A stretch of 64,000 nt of DNA from Akkermansia muciniphila (GTDB lineage Bacteria > Verrucomicrobiota > Verrucomicrobiia > Verrucomicrobiales > V1-33), in contig CAMAUV010000010.1 of NCBI GenBank assembly GCA_945861415.1, forward strand, positions 1 through 64,000, written 5' to 3'. The translations under genes were made by a program, and so were the position numbers. Below are positions 26,204-35,613 of the stretch, one piece after another (the first letter of the stretch is position 1; each line of letters begins with the position of its first letter). The notes below the pieces were generated by a model that saw only the letters and a program-made list of their open reading frames with translations, did no database searches and had not been told where the DNA came from.

Positions 26204-28090
26204 ATGCGAATTCTAACAGCGACTCCCGTTTATCTTCTGCTCGCCATGCTACCGCTGGGAGCGCAGGTGCCCGGCATTAACGCGCCGCCCGCAGTTCCCG
26301 CGGTGCCGGATGCTCCCGTTCCGCTTCCTTTTCCCCCAGGGTCTCCTGTCCCTGGAACACCGACTGAGGATCAGTCTCCGGCTCCGGCCCCTGATCCGGC
26401 TGTCAATCCCCCGGCTACTGCCGAGCCCGCCACCGTGGAGTCGCGCCTTGAAAACAGCACCCTCAGTATGGGTGAGGACACCACGCTCAGCTTCAACTTC
26501 ACTGAAGGCCGTCCGGAAGCACCACCGCAATCTTTAACAGTGGGCGGGCTCGTTATCCGCCTGCTTGGCGTCAACAGTTCCGCCGTCAGTATCAATGGCA
26601 AGGTCCGCGTCATCTCTCAACTTACCTACACCGTCGAGGCTCTTGAGGCCGGCGAGAAGATCATCCCTGAGCAGTCCTTCAGTGTTGGTGGCCGTGAGAT
26701 CAAATCGAAGGCTGTCACCCTGCAGGTCAAAGATGGCGAACCCATCGACGAATCCATGCAGCCTCAGGCTCAAATCTCTCTCGCCAAAACCGAGATGTGG
26801 GAAGGCGAGGCGGTGCAAATCAGTGCTCGTGTGCTCATGCACCGCATGATCAATATTATCAGTCAACCCGTTCCAGTCATCACCAGCGACGGCATTGCCG
26901 TCAGCCGCTTCGACCGCATGAATGGAGGTGTCGACATGCTCAACATCGGAGACGAACTCTGGAACAGTTGGACACTCCAGAGCGCGCTCATCCCTATAAA
27001 GAACGGCAGTCTGACTGTCGGGCCCGGAGAGGTGAAATTGGAGGTTTACATGCCGGTGCTGGGTGCCCAGCGCGATCCTTTTGGCGGAGGCCGGGCTACA
27101 CGCCGAGCCCTCAAAGTGAAGACTAACAGCTTGGCCATCAAGGTCAAACCGCTGCCGGCCGATGGTTGCCCGGAAAACTTCAACGGACTCGTTGGCGATT
27201 TCCGGGTATCTGCCCGCGCGGAAACCAGCGGCGGCGCCACTCCGACCATCGAATTGGGGGAACTCATCCCGTTTGAGATCACGGTGACGGGGATCGGCAA
27301 TTTCGATGCCGTGGCTCCGCCCGGACTTGATAACGCACAGGGGCTGCGCGCCTACAAGGCCCGCACCGCAATGGAAAATCGCGGCCTCGGTACAGAGCCC
27401 GGACAGAAATCCTTCACCCAAATCGTGCTGCCGGAAAAACCCGGTCCCCTCAGCGTCATCTATGCGTTGCCCTATTTCGATCCCCAAACGGGGAAGTATG
27501 GTGTGGCGAAGAGCCAGTCGGTAAATTTCATGGTTGTAGGTGATCCGGAAAAACTGGCTACCGAGAAAAAGGCGGCGGACTCCCAGACCAAAGACTATAC
27601 CGGGGTGATCGAGGCCATGGAGCCAGGAGAGGAACTGCAGGACATACTGCCTCATACCCTGCGTGGCGGCCGCTGGTATAACCTCGCGGCCATTTCACCC
27701 CCGGTGCATCCTTTGTTCCTCCACGGAGCCCCCGCGGTATTCCTTCTCGGTTTGTTAGGTATCGGTGCCAGAAAACGATATCTTGCATGGCAGGCCGCCA
27801 ACCGTCCCCCGGCGCGGGCACCGCGCCAATGCGGCGAGATCGCTGCGGCTCTGCGCGCGCCGGGCCTCTCTCGCCTCCAGTTTTATAGCCTCGTGAGCGA
27901 ATACATACACGCATGGACGTTCTGGAAAAAGCCGCCGCCGCCCCTGCCGTCCAATGCCGCATGGGCGGAATTGCTGTCTGCCCGCGACCGCTGGCTCTAC
28001 GCGGCCAATGCCGAAGCAGCCGCAGCCCCCGTAGCGCCGGACGAGCAGTCCGCCGCCACCGCCACACTTGTTTCCCGTCTCAGCGCCTGA
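26204..28090 (+). CDS. batD: BatD-like exported protein
   Basis: A 628-residue protein with signal peptide (residues 1-20), a Pro-rich stretch to about residue 75, several beta-sandwich domains, and one membrane helix near residues 500-520 (HGAPAVFLLGLLGIGARKR). A cytoplasmic tail of about 100 residues follows. VESRLENSTLSMGEDTTLSF and the repeated beta domains match the BatD (oxygen tolerance) family. It starts six bases after batB. It probably presents large periplasmic domains next to the BatA/BatB complex. Confidence 0.82.
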   Translation: MRILTATPVYLLLAMLPLGAQVPGINAPPAVPAVPDAPVPLPFPPGSPVPGTPTEDQSPAPAPDPAVNPPATAEPATVESRLENSTLSMGEDTTLSFNFTEGRPEAPPQSLTVGGLVIRLLGVNSSAVSINGKVRVISQLTYTVEALEAGEKIIPEQSFSVGGREIKSKAVTLQVKDGEPIDESMQPQAQISLAKTEMWEGEAVQISARVLMHRMINIISQPVPVITSDGIAVSRFDRMNGGVDMLNIGDELWNSWTLQSALIPIKNGSLTVGPGEVKLEVYMPVLGAQRDPFGGGRATRRALKVKTNSLAIKVKPLPADGCPENFNGLVGDFRVSARAETSGGATPTIELGELIPFEITVTGIGNFDAVAPPGLDNAQGLRAYKARTAMENRGLGTEPGQKSFTQIVLPEKPGPLSVIYALPYFDPQTGKYGVAKSQSVNFMVVGDPEKLATEKKAADSQTKDYTGVIEAMEPGEELQDILPHTLRGGRWYNLAAISPPVHPLFLHGAPAVFLLGLLGIGARKRYLAWQAANRPPARAPRQCGEIAAALRAPGLSRLQFYSLVSEYIHAWTFWKKPPPPLPSNAAWAELLSARDRWLYAANAEAAAAPVAPDEQSAATATLVSRLSA

Positions 28091-28099
28091 TCACTTCCC

Positions 28100-28972
28100 A
28101 TGCCTTCGCATTTCGTTCTTTTTTTCCTCGTCTTTTTGATGCCCGGTCTCCTGCGGGCAGCCAGCGAATCCAGCCAAGCCTGGAAAGACGCCGAGATCCT
28201 CTACAAAGCCGGCGACTTCGCAGCGGCCTCGGCAGACTTCCTCAAGATCGCGGCGGATGAGAAATCCGTCTCCGCCGCGCTGTGCCACAACATCGGCAAT
28301 TGCGAATATCGTCTCGACCGTAAAGGCGCCGCCTCCATCTGGTACCGCCGTGCAGTGGCGCTCGAGCCCTTTCATCCGGAGGCCCGGCAAAACCTCCGCT
28401 TCCTCCACACCACGGGCGGCTATCTGGTCTTCAACCGCTGGATTTGGGGCATCGATGACAAACGCACGGTGGGTGATGACCCGGGCATTCTCTACCGCTA
28501 CACCCTTTTTCTGTCCTCGCTCGCAAAGAAAACCCAGTGGCAGGCGTTGCGCACTCTGAGCCTCTGGGTATTGGCGGTTCTCGTGGTGTGGATAGTATGG
28601 CTCGCACCGCGACCCGGTCGCCGTTGGCCGCTCGTAGTGCTCCTATGCCTCGTTTCCACTACTCTCAGCGTGACCCTGCTCGGACTGCTAGGGAAGACCC
28701 TGAACAAAACACCGCAGTCGCAACTTCTCGTTTCTACCGCCAAAGACGCCATGCTTCGCAGCGCCCCTGCTGAGGCCGCAGGCAGCGTTATCGGCCTGCC
28801 AGAGGGCTCGGAACTTTTCCCACTCCGCGTGGAAGGAAACTGGACTTACTGCCAAGTTCCCGCCGGTGCAGGGCTTGATGGCTCACGCGGTTGGATACGC
28901 ACGCCTTCTGATGATGACAAGGCCCGCACCGCCGAACCTCTCTGGCCATGGAGCCGGGAGCTGATCGACTGA
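28100..28972 (+). CDS. batE: BatE-like TPR and SH3 protein
   Basis: A 290-residue protein: signal peptide, TPR-like region (WKDAEILYKAGDFAAASADF; HNIGNCEYRLDRKGAASIWY), two membrane helices near residues 160-205 (LWVLAVLVVWIVWLA; LVVLLCLVSTTLSVTLLGLL), and a C-terminal SH3-like fold (AKDAMLRSAPAEAAGSVIGL...EGNWTYCQV). This is the BatE layout. It follows batD by nine bases and closes the operon. Confidence 0.8.
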   Translation: MPSHFVLFFLVFLMPGLLRAASESSQAWKDAEILYKAGDFAAASADFLKIAADEKSVSAALCHNIGNCEYRLDRKGAASIWYRRAVALEPFHPEARQNLRFLHTTGGYLVFNRWIWGIDDKRTVGDDPGILYRYTLFLSSLAKKTQWQALRTLSLWVLAVLVVWIVWLAPRPGRRWPLVVLLCLVSTTLSVTLLGLLGKTLNKTPQSQLLVSTAKDAMLRSAPAEAAGSVIGLPEGSELFPLRVEGNWTYCQVPAGAGLDGSRGWIRTPSDDDKARTAEPLWPWSRELID

Positions 28973-29004
28973 ACATTCCGCAATCCTTACACCCGCACAT
29001 CATT

Positions 29005-29415
29005 ATGGTAGAAGCCTCCATCCGATACGACGGCGACCTTCGCTGCAGCGCCGTCCACGGTCCCAGCCTAAATAGAATTGAGACCGACGCCCCCACTGAC
29101 AACATGGGAAAAGGCGAGCGCTTTTCCCCTACCGACCTCGTGGGCACTGCTCTCGCCACCTGCGTGCTCACCACCATTGGCATCGCCGGCCGTCGCAAGG
29201 AAATCGAAGTCACCGGCATGACTGCCACCGTGCGCAAGCACATGACCTCTGAAGTCCCGCGCCGCATTGCGAAACTGGAACTGGAAGTGCGCATCCCGCT
29301 CGCCGAAGACCACCCCCAGCGCGCCTTCCTCGAAGCCGCCGCCCGCGGCTGTCCCGTCCGTCGCAGCCTGCATCCGGAGGTGGAGGTCGTCGAGAGCTAC
29401 ACGTGGGGCGTGTAG
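29005..29415 (+). CDS. OsmC family protein
   Basis: A 136-residue protein with the OsmC/Ohr fold signs: ATCVLTTIGIAGRRKEIEV holds the first Cys, and AARGCPVRRSL the second. These two Cys form the peroxidase site that reduces organic hydroperoxides with lipoyl partners. Start chosen at ATG 29005 (MVEASIRYDG), the usual N-terminus; an ATG at 28948 would overlap the previous gene. It lies 32 bases after batE and may be co-transcribed, linking the Bat operon to oxidative stress. The gap 29416-29678 shows nothing recognisable. Confidence 0.85.
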   Translation: MVEASIRYDGDLRCSAVHGPSLNRIETDAPTDNMGKGERFSPTDLVGTALATCVLTTIGIAGRRKEIEVTGMTATVRKHMTSEVPRRIAKLELEVRIPLAEDHPQRAFLEAAARGCPVRRSLHPEVEVVESYTWGV

Positions 29416-29678
29416 GGTTTCGATGGCGCTGAAGCCCTTGGCGAAGCCGCCATGGACTACCTGAACTTTTCACCACTATCGCCAACACAAAAGAATCCGC
29501 GGCGAAGCGGGCGATTTCAAGATTCAAAGGACTGGCGCGAAGCACGGTTTTAAACCTGAACACTGAAACTAAAAATTCCCCACTCACGGAGGAACCGTCA
29601 GCCTCACAACAATAGCAATGCGGCACAGCGCCTTGTGTCATGGCTTTGTCAGAAACCCGCCTGCTTTCCTGCTGCGAG

Positions 29679-31172
29679 TCAGCCCAGAGCGGCGCGGGTG
29701 CGGGCGACCAGCGGACTGTCGGGTCCGGCGCTGCCCTTGAGCCAGAAGGCGCTGGCGGCGAGAAAGCGGTCGCGCAGGCCGGGTGCCAGTGCACGATAGT
29801 CCTCCAGCACGGCAGAACTGAACTTGTAGTCGTGAGAGTCGGTCCCTTTGAGATAAATGAGGCGCTGGGCAGCGGCGGCGAGCGCACGGGAATCGCCGCC
29901 ATTTTGCAGATAACGCAGCATCTGACGCGAGGCGTCCAGCTTGTCCCCGCTCACAGCGGCGAAGATGCTTTCAAGTTCTGGCGTGCCGGCGGCAGGTTCG
30001 AATGAAGCGATGTCTGGGCCGCTTTCGCTGCCGGCCCGTGCGCGGAACATGGGCATGAACGACGCAGCCTGGAGCAGAAGATAACGGCGGGTGTTTTCGT
30101 CACTCGTTTGATGAAAGGCAAAATGGAGCGCGTTGGCAGTCGTGACAGAGTGAAGGCTGACAATGCCTGGTTTCCGCATGAGCATCTCCGCCGCGCCTTG
30201 GAAGATGCCGTCCCACACGGCCTTGGCACCGCTGCCGGCATTGAGCAACTCCACGGCGCGAGCCGCGGCATCGTCCCATGAAGCGTGGCGCACGGTATCA
30301 AGCATAGCCGCCGGGGCATCTTGGCGCGCGCTGCCAAGCTGCCAGCCAGGCTTCAGTTTGGCGAGTCGTTCTGCATTCACCCGGCCCGGGCGGTCCGCCT
30401 CGTCATCGCCGTCAGCGGGATTGCCACCGGTATGCTCCAGCAGCGCGTATGCCAGCGAGCGTAGCACTGGCTCGGCATGATGCCAGCCGATGGTCTGGAG
30501 CGTGCGCCATGAATTCGCCACGTAGATGGCTTTGTGCCCGATGTCGCGAAAGTCCCTGGCGCCGATGCGGCAGAAGACATCGAACACCTCCTGCGCACCC
30601 GCTCCGCGCGTGAGTCCGGCCACGGCGGCATCTGCGCGGGCCGTGTCCCAGCGGTTCATGGCGTCCGTGAATTCCGGGCGCGCTTTCTCCGCCGCAGGCA
30701 CAGCCTTTTCGTCCACGGTCGGCATGGTCCAGTCTCCCTCCTGGACATCGCGGGCCTGCGATGATTTGAATTGGTCCAGCGCCCAAAAGAGTGGCAGCCA
30801 GCGGTCTGAGTCTGGCGCATTGAGACTGGCGAGGTGGGCGGAATGCACGACGAGCACTGCATGAAACTTGAAGCCCACCGGCCGCGGCTGAATATTGCGC
30901 ACGCCCGCCAGCAGGAGCGCCGCAAGCCACTGCCGGTAAGGCACGCCCTGCCGGATGCACTGTCCCACCTCTTCCAGCAGACGCTCGCGCGGCGTATTCT
31001 CCAGGAGTTTCACCAGTGGTTCCATTTCCGCATCGAATTTCACACCCTCTTTACCGGGCGCAGCCTCCTGTGCATTCGCAGTGGGAAGATGCCTAAGAAA
31101 AGAAAAACTACCTGGTAGCAGCGAAGCGGCAGCGCTGCGGGAAAGGAATGACCGGCGATTGAGTGCGTCCAT
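29679..31172 (-). CDS. Tat-exported protein of unknown function
   Basis: From the Met at 31172 the protein has 497 residues and starts MDALNRRSFLSRSAAASLL, a twin-arginine signal (RRSFL) followed by a hydrophobic segment and AxA-like cleavage region near NAQEA. The mature part is mostly helical and His-rich (FHAVLVVHSAHLASL; IGWHHAEPVLRSLAY). These His residues could bind a cofactor, and the layout recalls questin-oxidase-like proteins, but I cannot confirm this. A Tat signal suggests folding with a cofactor before export. Gene stands alone on the minus strand. Confidence 0.6.
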   Translation of the reverse strand: MDALNRRSFLSRSAAASLLPGSFSFLRHLPTANAQEAAPGKEGVKFDAEMEPLVKLLENTPRERLLEEVGQCIRQGVPYRQWLAALLLAGVRNIQPRPVGFKFHAVLVVHSAHLASLNAPDSDRWLPLFWALDQFKSSQARDVQEGDWTMPTVDEKAVPAAEKARPEFTDAMNRWDTARADAAVAGLTRGAGAQEVFDVFCRIGARDFRDIGHKAIYVANSWRTLQTIGWHHAEPVLRSLAYALLEHTGGNPADGDDEADRPGRVNAERLAKLKPGWQLGSARQDAPAAMLDTVRHASWDDAAARAVELLNAGSGAKAVWDGIFQGAAEMLMRKPGIVSLHSVTTANALHFAFHQTSDENTRRYLLLQAASFMPMFRARAGSESGPDIASFEPAAGTPELESIFAAVSGDKLDASRQMLRYLQNGGDSRALAAAAQRLIYLKGTDSHDYKFSSAVLEDYRALAPGLRDRFLAASAFWLKGSAGPDSPLVARTRAALG

Positions 31173-31429
31173 GCGGAAACTATCTACTCCTGTGGTTTCA
31201 TTTGCACGTGGAAATTGACGGATGGCAGCCATACGCAGGGAAGACTGCGGCTTTCAGGACGCGATTGGGCGCTCCGTTTTAGTTGCGGCAGCACTGCGCC
31301 TAGAGCCGCCGCATGTTCTTCGTGATTTCAGTATCATGATGTCCTCGATGACCCTTGACTCAGCGTGAAGCGACCCCGTAAAGGGGCGAACGCCCTTACT
31401 TTGCAATATGCTAGGCCGCAAGCCTATGA

Positions 31430-31849
31430 GGCCCTGTTCAATGGGGTCGAAACCCGTAGCCGTTTGCCCACGGACATCCATCCCCGGATGCTGCCCATCT
31501 TGCCGGTGTCGCTGCGCGCGGCGGCGTATACCGATTACTTCATCCGGCCTCTCGACGCGGGGCGATCTTCCCCGGGAGTGACACCGCAGGAGCAATTGCA
31601 GGACTTGCTTAGTTATCGCTTCGACCTGCGGCCCGCACCGCCATCTTCCGCCTCCGCTGCATACGCGCCGAATCGGAGCACGGAAAGAGGCGGTTCATCG
31701 AACCGGGTGAGAGTTGCACCATTGAGGTTGCCCTGCCCTCACGGAGTATCATTCAATGTCGCGCCCGCTGGAAAAACCAGCCGGAGCACTACACGATGGT
31801 GGTCATCCGTGCATGGGCGGAGCGCTATCGGCTGCGTATGGATTATTAA
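31430..31849 (+). pseudogene. Decayed unidentified coding remnant
   Basis: The 31173-31876 gap holds no intact gene. A frame ending at TAA 31847-31849 reads a well-formed C-terminus (RRFIEPGESCTIEVAL, then MVVIRAWAERYRLRMDY). It starts after a stop at 31610. The preceding frame (LPTDIHPRMLPILPVSLRAA, then TPQEQLQDLLSYRFDLRPAP) could join it through a frameshift near 31630-31643. I do not recognise the protein. Upstream, 31370-31430 has repeat-like text without a gene. Confidence 0.35.
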
Positions 31850-31876
31850 TAGGCACCCCTCATCCATAAGGTGCGG

Positions 31877-34060
31877 CTAGTTCACTATATTCAATTCCTC
31901 CTGTGTCCATGGAGTGGTGCGGGCTTCTGTATCTTTGCGGATTTTGGCGATGTCATCCGCCGTGAGAGCCCGGTTCCATCCGTGCCAGCGTTCGCCCGCG
32001 TAAGTCAGCACCTGGGCGATCTGTTCGTCGGTGTGTGTTTTCTCCAGTGGGGGCATGAGGCCGGCGCCGTAAGTGGTGCCGTCCAGTGGGCCGGCGAGCC
32101 CTTTGAGGAGAACGCGGCCAAGGACAGGCACGTTGCCGTTGGCGCCCATCCATTTGGATTTGGCCAGCGGCGGGGCGAGGAGTGAGTCCGCGGCCTTAAC
32201 CCCCATGCCGTCCAGTCCGTGGCAGGACATGCAGAGGCTCTCATACACAAGGCGGCCCTTGCGCGCCGGCTCGCTGAACTTGTTTTGCGAAGCGTCATTG
32301 TCATCAAACTTTTTGACCGCATCCACCAGCGGAAGCGCATGGCCGGCGGTGGGAGTGAATTCAGCGGGCTGGCCGGCGTAGCGCCATGCGAGGAAAACCT
32401 GAGTGACGACTTGCAGGTCGCTGTCAGAAGCAAGAGTGCGGATCGCGGCGGTGACGGCTTCATCCTTCTGGGCAAGCCATGGCTCCGAAAGCTGCACGGC
32501 GGCGCGGCGCAGGCGCGGCGCGCTGTCCTTCAAAGCCGCGAGCACCAGTTCTTTTTTCAGCGACTCCAGACCGCGCAGCGCCCAGAGGCTGTGGATGCGC
32601 GCATTGGCGTCCGGGTGAGAGGTCAGCTTCTCCAAGGCTGGCACTGCGGACTTTTCTCCGCGGGAGACGATGAGCATTTGCGCAGTGTCGCGCCACCATC
32701 CGTTAGGATTGGAAAGATGGGCGGTGAGTTCCACCGGTGTCTCGTCCAGCATGCGGGGGAGTTTGCCCGCGGGCTTTCCATCGGGCAGGAGGCGGTAGAT
32801 GCGTCCGTAGCGGTGGATTTTGATCATGCCCCAGCGCTTCACGCGGTGGTAGCGCTCCACCCAGAGCCCCAGCTTGTTCTTGCGGTAGTCCTCCACGTAG
32901 CGGGCTTGCAGCGCCGGTGAGACCTCCGTGGGAAACCATTCCTTTTCCTGAATGATGCCGCGGTAGAGGTCGGCAATGTAAAGGCCGCCATCAGGACCGC
33001 TCTCGGTCCACACAGGGCGGAAGTAGGCATCCTTCGCACGGACGAATTCGTTTCCGGGCAAGGCATTGTGAGCGGTGCCTTTGCCGTCCTGCCATGAATA
33101 ACGGGTCATGCGGATGAGGCGTCCCACGGGTTCGCATCCCAGCGAGTTGCCATACCACTCGGGAAAGAGTGGGCTGCGCACCACACTCTGACCGCAGGCG
33201 GCGGAAAAGTGCGTCAACTGGGTCTGCCGCTCCACATCATACCCACCATCGCTGAAATCCCAGACCGGACAGATGCCCCACGGACGAAAGTATCCCTCTT
33301 CATGCTCCCTGATGTCGAGGATGGGATAGCCTGCGGGGAGTTGAAAGCTGTGGGCGGGATTGGCACCGCCGCCCCATGAGCAAATGAGCCGCCCGTCATC
33401 GTCACGGGCCAGCCCCCACTGACTAATGCGTCCCCGGCTGTGCCGCAGGGAGGTGAGTTTGCCTCCGTTCCATGCGTGACGGCGGTCATTCGTGCAGATG
33501 GTGTTGTCCAAATTCCACAGCATGCCGCTCTGCTGGTGCTCGATATTGCCATGATCCGGCTCGCCTTGCCATGCAACTTCGCGGCGGTCGGCCACGCCAT
33601 CCTTGTTGTCGTCAAAGTAAGCGTATATGCTGGAATCCTCTGTGAAGTTCACCAGCACGCGGTCATGCATCGGCATGACCGAGCGGGGCAGGATCACGTT
33701 GTCGATGAAGACAGTGCGTTTGTCCATTTTCCCGTCTCCGTCCGTGTCGGTGAGTTTAACCACCCGGCTCACAGGATCGAGTTGACCAGTCGCGTATTCG
33801 TCCTGCATGTAGGTGCGCCACTCGCAGACGTAGAGCGAGCCATTGCCATCGAAGGCAATCATCGCCGGCTCCTCCACCATTGGCTCGCTGGCCACGCACT
33901 CGAGGTGGTAGCCTTTGGGCACTTCCATAGTTTTGATGGCCTCTTCCGGCTTGAGGGCCGGAAAAGTGGTGTCGGGATTCCACTCGCCTGCGGCGTGCAC
34001 AGCAGCTGGCATGGCGACAAGGGAAAGGAGAGCGATAAATGGATTTGGGTTCATACGCAT
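31877..34060 (-). CDS. PVC-type haem-binding CxxCH dehydrogenase-like protein
   Basis: About 727 residues from the Met at 34060 (alternative 34054): signal peptide, a beta-propeller domain of roughly 400 residues (FDGNGSLYVCEWRTYM; KLTDTDGDGKMDKRTVF; PDGGLYIADLYRGIIQEKEW), helical HEAT-like repeats around residues 470-590, and a C-terminal cytochrome c domain with CMSCH near residue 610 and a later Met ligand candidate (GAGLMPPL). This architecture is typical of Planctomycetes and Verrucomicrobia and is thought to oxidise sugars or alcohols in the periplasm. It follows the sulfatase gene on the same strand. Confidence 0.88.
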   Translation of the reverse strand: MRMNPNPFIALLSLVAMPAAVHAAGEWNPDTTFPALKPEEAIKTMEVPKGYHLECVASEPMVEEPAMIAFDGNGSLYVCEWRTYMQDEYATGQLDPVSRVVKLTDTDGDGKMDKRTVFIDNVILPRSVMPMHDRVLVNFTEDSSIYAYFDDNKDGVADRREVAWQGEPDHGNIEHQQSGMLWNLDNTICTNDRRHAWNGGKLTSLRHSRGRISQWGLARDDDGRLICSWGGGANPAHSFQLPAGYPILDIREHEEGYFRPWGICPVWDFSDGGYDVERQTQLTHFSAACGQSVVRSPLFPEWYGNSLGCEPVGRLIRMTRYSWQDGKGTAHNALPGNEFVRAKDAYFRPVWTESGPDGGLYIADLYRGIIQEKEWFPTEVSPALQARYVEDYRKNKLGLWVERYHRVKRWGMIKIHRYGRIYRLLPDGKPAGKLPRMLDETPVELTAHLSNPNGWWRDTAQMLIVSRGEKSAVPALEKLTSHPDANARIHSLWALRGLESLKKELVLAALKDSAPRLRRAAVQLSEPWLAQKDEAVTAAIRTLASDSDLQVVTQVFLAWRYAGQPAEFTPTAGHALPLVDAVKKFDDNDASQNKFSEPARKGRLVYESLCMSCHGLDGMGVKAADSLLAPPLAKSKWMGANGNVPVLGRVLLKGLAGPLDGTTYGAGLMPPLEKTHTDEQIAQVLTYAGERWHGWNRALTADDIAKIRKDTEARTTPWTQEELNIVN

Positions 34061-34133
34061 GGTCCCTTCTATGCACCGCTGTGGGCGTCGCGCCACTACG
34101 TATGTCAGGCGTCCTCCGGGCTTTCGGGGCCGT

Positions 34134-35552
34134 CTATTTTTCAGTTCCAAACTGTTCGCGGTAGAGAGTCTTGAAGGTATTCTCGCCGGTCAGTGGCGCG
34201 TTTTCGTTGACCATTTGCGGCAGCACACTCGTCCACCACTGATCGTAGGCGGCTTCCAGAACAGCCACTTTTTCTAGGTGCTTCGCAGCGACATCGATTT
34301 TCTCGCTGGGATCGGTTTGCAGATCAAATAGTTGCCACCGCTTCTCGTTTTTCGGGTTGTCGCATACCAGCCGCCAGCGGGCATCGCGAATGGCGCAGCG
34401 GGCATATTTGGACTCCGCTGCTTTGCCCCGCTGCCAGCGCCCTAGGTGGGTGACAAGAGTCCGGTCCGCCCATGGCGCGGCCGGATTTTCCAGAAGCGGC
34501 ACAAGCGAGCGCCCCTCGACCTGAGCTTTAAGTTTTTCCGTGAGCGGCGCACCGGCGATTTCGGCAATCGTGGGGAGAAAGTCGATGTGAGCCGCAGAGT
34601 TGTTCACGTCCGCAGGTTTGAGCGCCGCAGGCCAGCGCCAGAAGCTGGCGGCTTTCACCCCTCCGCGCCATGGGGTGCCTTTCTGGGCGCGCAAACCAGC
34701 ATCGAACACTTCCGTGCCGGCGGTGCCGCCATTGTCCGTAATGAAGACGATGAGGGTGTCGCGATCCAGTGCCTGCGCTTTCAGGAAGTCCAGCAGGCGG
34801 CCCACATTGTCATCAATATTGGCGATCATGCCAAAGAACTTCGCGACCCGCGGGGGCACCTTGTCCTTATAGCGCGCTTCATCCTCGGGCCGCGGAATGA
34901 GCGGGCCATGGGGCGCATTGGTAGCGAGATGGCAGAAGAATGGCTGCTTGTCTTTCACTGATTTTATCCACTCCATGGACTGACGGAAAAAGACATCCGT
35001 GCAGTAGCCGTCCGTCTTCACAAACTTGCCGTTATGGAGGATAGCGGGATTGAAGTAGGAATTTCCGGGCGCATCGCCGCAGGAACTCTCGTAGCTTTGG
35101 CCGATGCCGCCTGCGCCGTGGATAAACATTTCGCCGTAGCCGCGTTTGGTGGGCCAGTATTCCGGCTGATCCCCGAGGTGCCACTTGCCAAAAATGCCCG
35201 TGGCGTAGCCGGCGGACTTCAGGTGCTGCGCGAGCGTGACGGCATCTAGCGTGAGGCGCTCCCGTTCCAAAATGGTGTGCGTTATTCCGTTGCGGAATTC
35301 ATGCCTGCCCGTGAGCAGCGCGCTCCGTGTGGGAGCACAAGTGGGACTCACCTGAAAATCAGTGAAGCGAACTCCCTCGCCGTGCAGGCGGTCGAGGTTT
35401 GGCGTCTTGAGCACAGGGTTTCCATGGCAGGAGAAGTCGCCGTAGCCCTGATCATCCGTGATGATGAAGATGATGTTTGGGCGTTTCCCTGCGGGGGATT
35501 CGGCGAACGTGGCGAGTGTAAAGATAAATAGGAGGAAACTGACAACGCGCAT
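34134..35552 (-). CDS. Exported arylsulfatase-type sulfatase
   Basis: A 472-residue alkaline-phosphatase-fold enzyme with signal peptide (residues 1-17). N-terminal metal ligands lie in IIFIITDDQGYGDFS (Asp33, Asp34), and the sulfatase signature SPTCAPTRSALLTGR has Cys72, which needs conversion to formylglycine by a separate enzyme. Further metal site candidates are in FITDNGG. It removes sulfate esters, probably from sulfated polysaccharides, outside the cytoplasm. It is 73 bases upstream of the CxxCH protein, so the pair may be one unit for sulfated sugar use. Confidence 0.9.
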   Translation of the reverse strand: MRVVSFLLFIFTLATFAESPAGKRPNIIFIITDDQGYGDFSCHGNPVLKTPNLDRLHGEGVRFTDFQVSPTCAPTRSALLTGRHEFRNGITHTILERERLTLDAVTLAQHLKSAGYATGIFGKWHLGDQPEYWPTKRGYGEMFIHGAGGIGQSYESSCGDAPGNSYFNPAILHNGKFVKTDGYCTDVFFRQSMEWIKSVKDKQPFFCHLATNAPHGPLIPRPEDEARYKDKVPPRVAKFFGMIANIDDNVGRLLDFLKAQALDRDTLIVFITDNGGTAGTEVFDAGLRAQKGTPWRGGVKAASFWRWPAALKPADVNNSAAHIDFLPTIAEIAGAPLTEKLKAQVEGRSLVPLLENPAAPWADRTLVTHLGRWQRGKAAESKYARCAIRDARWRLVCDNPKNEKRWQLFDLQTDPSEKIDVAAKHLEKVAVLEAAYDQWWTSVLPQMVNENAPLTGENTFKTLYREQFGTEK

Positions 35553-35613
35553 TCAATCTTGTGCACCGGAGCGTTCGTGGCCGCTATGCCGCATTCGTGG
35601 AACTTTCGGGCGG

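Noticed and set aside
26534..27655. 373-codon minus-strand ORF opposite batD
   Set aside because: Antisense shadow within the BatD gene; no domain.
31222..31369. 48-codon plus-strand ORF upstream of the decayed gene
   Set aside because: Starts inside the 5' end of the Tat gene's leader, with no homology or start signal; likely chance.
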